Part shown: positions 31,581 through 35,313 of the stretch, piece by piece
How positions within the stretch are numbered: position 1 is the stretch's first letter
Layout: each line of letters opens with the position of its first letter
NCBI GenBank assembly: GCA_902779875.1
Contig: CACZCX010000015.1
Span: forward strand, 1 to 35,313
Length of the DNA stretch: 35,313 bases
From: an uncultured Bacteroidales bacterium
GTDB taxonomy: Bacteria > Bacteroidota > Bacteroidia > Bacteroidales > Bacteroidaceae
Direction: 5' to 3'
Notes under the pieces: generated by a model
Told to the model about the DNA's origin: nothing
Seen by the model: the letters and a program-made list of their open reading frames with translations, nothing else
The model's database searches: none
Made by a program: the position numbers and the translations under genes

Positions 31581-32843
31581 TCAGTTCTCCTTTGGCTTGT
31601 TCTGGCCGTCAGGCCTGTGACCGTGATGACGGTGGTGGTTGTTGCGGTTACCGCCTCCGTTACCCTGCTGCTGACGGTTCTCACCACCCTGCTGCTGTGC
31701 CTGATGCTGAGGCTGCTGTTGCTGTTGCTGCTGGGCTGAGGCCTCGCCGCCACCCTGACGGTTACGGTTCTTTTTCTTCTTTTTCTTCTTGTCAAAACGT
31801 GACAGGTCACCGTCGGTCAGGATATCGTTCTCTATGCGGGCATCGGTACGTACTCCGTTCTCGTCCAGGCTCACGGGTTTCTGACCCTTACGGTTCATGG
31901 CTATGATCTCAAGGGCGCGGGCGGGAGTGATGGTCTCCACGTTGGCGGCGAACACCTTGTCGGTGGAGTAGGAGAGCTGTCCGTTCAGTATATCGGCCTT
32001 GAAGAAGTAGTAGGTGCTGTCAAGGGTCTCAAGGGGTATGTCGCGTGAGGGGAATCCCTTCTGTGCCTCTACATATGCATCGACCTCATAGTTCAGGCAG
32101 CACTTGAGCTTGGCGCACTGGCCGGCCAGTTTCTGCGGGTTCATGGAGAGGTCCTGGAAACGGGCGGCACCGGTTGAGACCGATACGAAACTGGTCATCC
32201 AGGTGGTGCAGCAGAGCTCGCGTCCGCAGGGACCTATGCCGCCTATGCGGCCTGCCTCCTGACGGGCACCGATCTGTTTCATCTCAATGCGTACACGGAA
32301 TGCCTCTGCCAGGACCTTGATGAGCTGGCGGAAATCCACTCGGCCGTCAGCTATATAATAGAATATGGCCTTGAGTCCGTCACCCTGGTACTCAACATCG
32401 CCTATCTTCATCTCCAGACCCAGGTCCTTGGCGATCTGGCGGGAACGGATCATGGTGTCGTGCTCGCGTGCCTTGGCCTCGGCGTATTTCTCCATATCGA
32501 CCTCACGGGCCTTACGGTATACACGCTTTATCTCAATGTCGGGGCGTAGGTTGGCCTTCTTCATCTGGAGCTGTACCAGACGTCCGGTCATGGTTACGGT
32601 ACCTATGTCGTGACCGGGATTGGACTCCACGGCAACGATGTCGCCTTTTTCAAGCGGGATTTTATTGGAGTTTATGAAGAATCCCTTGCGGGTGTTCTTG
32701 AACTGTACCTCTACGTAGTCGCCTTCATCGGCCCCCGGCACACCTGCCAGGTAGTCGAATGAGTGGAGCTGACCCATGCTACGGCCGCAGCCTTTACAGC
32801 ATATACCTCCGCTGCCGTTGTTCAGTATGAAATCCTGTTCCAT
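31581..32843 (-). CDS. ricT: PSP1-domain protein, RicT (YaaT) type, with low-complexity tail
   Basis: A 420-residue cytosolic protein. The PSP1 core (about residues 60-280) includes DGRVDFRQLIKVLAEAFRVRIEMKQIGARQEA and the cysteine clusters GPCGRELCC and CAKLKCCLNYE. The N-terminus adds a further C-C-x-x-C cluster (GICCKGCGRS, residues 13-22). In B. subtilis the orthologue is an Fe-S subunit of the complex that works with RNase Y in mRNA processing; here the usual partners RicA and RicF are not near. The last 70 residues are a basic, Gln/Asn/Gly/His-rich tail with runs of seven Lys and seven Gln. It starts 1 base overlapping the holB stop, so the two are coupled. Confidence 0.85.
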   Translation of the reverse strand: MEQDFILNNGSGGICCKGCGRSMGQLHSFDYLAGVPGADEGDYVEVQFKNTRKGFFINSNKIPLEKGDIVAVESNPGHDIGTVTMTGRLVQLQMKKANLRPDIEIKRVYRKAREVDMEKYAEAKAREHDTMIRSRQIAKDLGLEMKIGDVEYQGDGLKAIFYYIADGRVDFRQLIKVLAEAFRVRIEMKQIGARQEAGRIGGIGPCGRELCCTTWMTSFVSVSTGAARFQDLSMNPQKLAGQCAKLKCCLNYEVDAYVEAQKGFPSRDIPLETLDSTYYFFKADILNGQLSYSTDKVFAANVETITPARALEIIAMNRKGQKPVSLDENGVRTDARIENDILTDGDLSRFDKKKKKKKNRNRQGGGEASAQQQQQQQPQHQAQQQGGENRQQQGNGGGNRNNHHRHHGHRPDGQNKPKEN

Positions 32844-33982
32844 TATGACTGTTTTATAAGCATGATGACCTTCATTGAGAGATCAAAGAAGACCATCTTG
32901 GAATTGACATTCTGTTCTATATCGCGCTGGGCTTCGGAGAGGGTCTCCATGAGCCCTATGATGTTGTTCTCGTTAACGAACGGAGAGAAATTCCGGGAGA
33001 ACTGCGCCTCCTTCTCGGTCATGTAGTTGAGTTCCGGGATGTGGAAGTTGTTTATGAAGTTCTCGCGAATCATTCGCTGGCAGTAGGCCAGGAACCGTTT
33101 CTGCCATTCGCGTCCGCCGCCGGCAATCCTGTCTGACCATAGCTTGAGATCCTTGAGCTTGCGGGCATAGGCCAGTCGCATGAGCTGCATGAAATACTCC
33201 ATGAACTCCTCGCTCTCCGTGTTGATTCTCAGGGTGCTTATGGCCTTGAGCCAGCTGCCTCCGCTCAGGTGGGCTATACGTGCCGCTGTCTGGGAATCAA
33301 GGGAATAACCGGGTCCCTGGAGCCTCTCCGCTATATCCTGCTCGGGGATACGGCGGAAATCAATGCGCTGGGTACGGCTCAGTATGGTCTCAAGCATGAG
33401 TTCCGGGGCATCGGTGGTAAGTATGAATATGGTTCCGGCAGGCGGCTCCTCAAGCAACTTGAGCAGGGAGTTGGCGCACTGCTGGTTCATCTTCTCGGCA
33501 TGCCATATGATCATGATCTTGTAACCGCCCTCGACTGACTTGAGTGAGAGTTTGGAGAGGATTGACTCGCTCTCGGTCACGAATATGCTGGCCTGTTTGT
33601 TCTCGGCGTCTAAGGCGCTGAGCCACTCCTCAAAACTGAAGTACTGCCTCTCAAGCACCGTCTGGCGCCATGCGGTAATCTCCTCGTCCGATACGGTGGA
33701 GCGCTCTGAGTTTTTGCTCTTGTTTATTACGGGATAGACAAAATGCAGGTCGGGATGGATGAGCTTGTCCATCTTGACGCATGAGGGGCACTGACCGCAT
33801 GAGTCCGATGCCGTGCCTTTGTCGCGGCAGAGAAGATAGCGGCTGAATGCTATCGCGGTCTGCAGCTTTCCCGTTCCTTCAGGACCACAGAACAGCAGTG
33901 CGTGGGGCACAGTGCCGGCTTGAGCGTCCTTGATGAGACGCTCAATCACCTCCTGCTGTCCGATTATGTCCTTAAAAAACAT
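32843..33982 (-). CDS. holB: DNA polymerase III delta' subunit (clamp loader)
   Basis: A 379-residue AAA+ protein of the clamp-loader complex. The Walker A is GPEGTGK (residues 33-39). A zinc-finger cluster follows, CxxxxxxxxxCxxCxxC type (CRDKG then CGQCPSC), and HAEKMNQQCANSLLKLLEEPP is the sensor/SRC-adjacent helix. The arginine-finger motif reads LSRTQ, not the E. coli SRC, a usual variant in distant homologues. The P-loop is intact, unlike in E. coli delta', so it could bind ATP. The start codon at 33982 borders an unusual palindromic intergenic element. Confidence 0.9.
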   Translation of the reverse strand: MFFKDIIGQQEVIERLIKDAQAGTVPHALLFCGPEGTGKLQTAIAFSRYLLCRDKGTASDSCGQCPSCVKMDKLIHPDLHFVYPVINKSKNSERSTVSDEEITAWRQTVLERQYFSFEEWLSALDAENKQASIFVTESESILSKLSLKSVEGGYKIMIIWHAEKMNQQCANSLLKLLEEPPAGTIFILTTDAPELMLETILSRTQRIDFRRIPEQDIAERLQGPGYSLDSQTAARIAHLSGGSWLKAISTLRINTESEEFMEYFMQLMRLAYARKLKDLKLWSDRIAGGGREWQKRFLAYCQRMIRENFINNFHIPELNYMTEKEAQFSRNFSPFVNENNIIGLMETLSEAQRDIEQNVNSKMVFFDLSMKVIMLIKQS

Positions 33983-33989
33983 TTTTGTT

Positions 33990-34091
33990 TGAATTGAGAA
34001 TTGAGAATTTAGAATTGAGAATTAATACGCAGAACCTGCGTAATACGCACCGGATGGCCAATTCTCAATTCTCAATTTTCAATTCTCAATT
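33990..34091. repeat. Large imperfect palindrome between holB and the fumarase gene
   Basis: The left arm (about 33990-34022) is three to four copies of GAATTGAGAATT-type units. The right arm (about 34060-34091) is the reverse complement, CAATTCTCAATT-type, with only a few mismatches. The loop holds a perfect small hairpin, ACGCAG-AAC-CTGCGT (34027-34041). No coding potential. It could terminate transcription in either direction or be a mobile palindromic repeat. Confidence 0.8.
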
Positions 34092-35313
34092 AAATTATAT
34101 TGCAACCTGTACAAGGTTTCAGCTGCTTAAAGAAGTCATTGCCCTTATCATCGACCAGGATGAATGCGGGGAAGTCCTCAACCTCAATCTTCCATATTGC
34201 CTCCATGCCAAGCTCGGGGTACTCAACGCACTCGATTGACTTGATGTTGTTCTGGGCCAGGATGGCAGCGGGACCGCCGATAGAACCCAGGTAGAATCCG
34301 CCGTGCTTCTTGCAGGCATCGGTAACGGCCTGCGAGCGGTTACCCTTGGCAAGCATTATCATTGAGCCACCGTGATCCTGGTGGCGGGACCTGCGTAGTA
34401 GATGGGGTGCTCCTTCAGGTACTGAGGCATCTCCTCGCCTGCATCAAGACGTGCCTTGATTTTGGCGTGGGCTATGTCACGACCTACTATGATTGTGCCG
34501 TTAAGGCTCAGACGTGTGCTTACGGGGTACTGTGAGAGCTGCTTGCAGACCTCGGCCATGGGGCGGTTCAAGTCAACCTTTACGGCATCGCCCTCACCTG
34601 CCTGACGGAGCTCCTCGGGAATCAGCTCGTATGGTTTGTCATCCATCTTCTCGATCCAGATACCGTCCTTGTTGATCTTGGCTTTGATGTTACGGTCAGC
34701 AGAGCAGCTTACGCCCAGACCTATGGGGCAGCTTGCACCGTGACGGGGCAGACGGATTACGCGGACATCGTGTGCCATGTACTTGCCGCCGAACTGAGCG
34801 CCCAGACCGATCTTGTAAGCCTCCTGCAGAAGCTGCTTTTCAAGCTCTACATCGCGGAATGCGCGGCCGGTCTCGTCACCGCTGGTGGGCAGTGAGTCAT
34901 AGTAGTGGGTTGATGCCAGCTTGACTGTGAGAAGGTTCTTCTCGGCGCTGGTACCGCCGATTACGAATGCGATATGGTAGGGAGGGCAGGCTGCTGTACC
35001 CAGGCTCTTCATTTTCTCAACCAGGAAAGGAATCAGGGTGCCGGGGTTCTGGATACGGGCCTTGGTCTCCTGATAGAGGTATGTCTTGTTGGCTGAACCG
35101 CCACCCTTGGTTACCATAAGGAAGCGATACTCCATACCCTCGGTTGCCTCGATGTCAATCTGAGCGGGCAGGTTGCACTTGGTGTTCACCTCGTTGTACA
35201 TATCCAGAGGAGCATTCTGGCTGTAACGCAGGTTCTCCTCGGTATAGGTCTTGAATACGCCCTCTGAGAGTGCCTCCTCATCACAGAATCCGGTCCATAC
35301 CTGCTGGCCCTTC
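34090..35313 (-). pseudogene. Class I fumarate hydratase, frameshifted by an internal deletion; 5' end outside window
   Basis: The iron-sulfur fumarase that interconverts fumarate and malate. From the window edge the frame reads in homology without a break ([69 protein letters not shown]) to HPIYYAGPA. There the normal continuation, a conserved segment of about 26 residues with the GPTTAGRMD motif, is missing. The reading frame instead gives TRITVAQ and stops at 34359-34361. The remaining C-terminus ([18 protein letters not shown] to KPCTGCNII) continues in another frame to 34090, where its ATG at 34362 overlaps the stop. The missing motif holds residues that contact substrate in structurally studied class I fumarases. 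The gene as read cannot make normal enzyme. An assembly error is the main alternative. Confidence 0.85.

Noticed and set aside
33990-34091. CRISPR array from the repeated GAATTGAGAATT units
   Set aside because: Units are short, adjacent without spacers and arranged as opposite-facing arms; no cas genes are present.
34090-35313. Fumarase as a natural two-subunit (alpha/beta) enzyme encoded by overlapping genes
   Set aside because: Natural split class I fumarases divide between domains. Here the break lies inside the C-terminal domain and a conserved motif of about 26 residues is missing altogether, so a deletion is the better reading.

Overview
The window looks like chromosomal DNA from a member of the Bacteroidales, probably a gut-type lineage that I cannot resolve to genus. 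The evidence is Bacteroidetes-style promoters (TTTG, an 18-21 bp spacer, then TANNTTTG or TANNTTCG), fused SpmA/SpmB-type nucleoside-recognition protein in a non-sporulating context, a BlaI/M56 peptidase pair, a 6-bladed beta-propeller lipoprotein, a PSP1/RicT protein next to holB, and the gene orders purH-mreBCD-PBP2-rodA and parE-coaD-S41 peptidase. Most of it is housekeeping DNA packed into operons.

Layout. 1-434: an XRE/HigA-like regulator whose expected toxin partner would lie outside the window. 579-6901: an operon of a nucleoside-recognition membrane protein, ybeY, a very long periplasmic TPR protein and an overlapping outer-membrane beta-barrel, closed by a strong hairpin. 7024-10674: topA, aroK, argB. 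10686-12451 on the minus strand: ribF followed by a CPBP membrane protease. 12588-12661: a CAT-anticodon tRNA followed by a 390-base gene-free stretch holding a partial tRNA/terminator duplication and an inverted-repeat element. 13053-16161: BlaI-like repressor and an M56 (BlaR1-like) sensor protease with a very large uncharacterised extracytoplasmic region. 16249-21480: GNAT-like protein, parE, coaD, S41 peptidase. 21591-22985: GPH-family sugar symporter. 23092-24243: 6-bladed propeller lipoprotein. 24360-31574: purH and the elongasome cluster mreB-mreC-mreD-mrdA-rodA. 31581-33982 on the minus strand: holB and ricT. 34090-35313 on the minus strand: a class I fumarase, running off the window edge, that is broken by an internal deletion.

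How genes work together. mreBCD, PBP2 and RodA form the rod-shape peptidoglycan synthase. BlaI and the M56 protein form a signal-transduction pair, and a perfect dyad sits exactly inside the blaI promoter spacer. The TPR protein and the beta-barrel are translationally coupled and probably form one envelope module. The items most worth a second look are the orphan BlaI/M56 sensor with its operator candidate, the disrupted fumarase, the tRNA-tail duplication with its inserted hairpin, and the two palindromic intergenic elements. I saw no CRISPR array, rRNA, phage gene or intact insertion sequence. All family assignments are from reading the protein sequences, without database searches.
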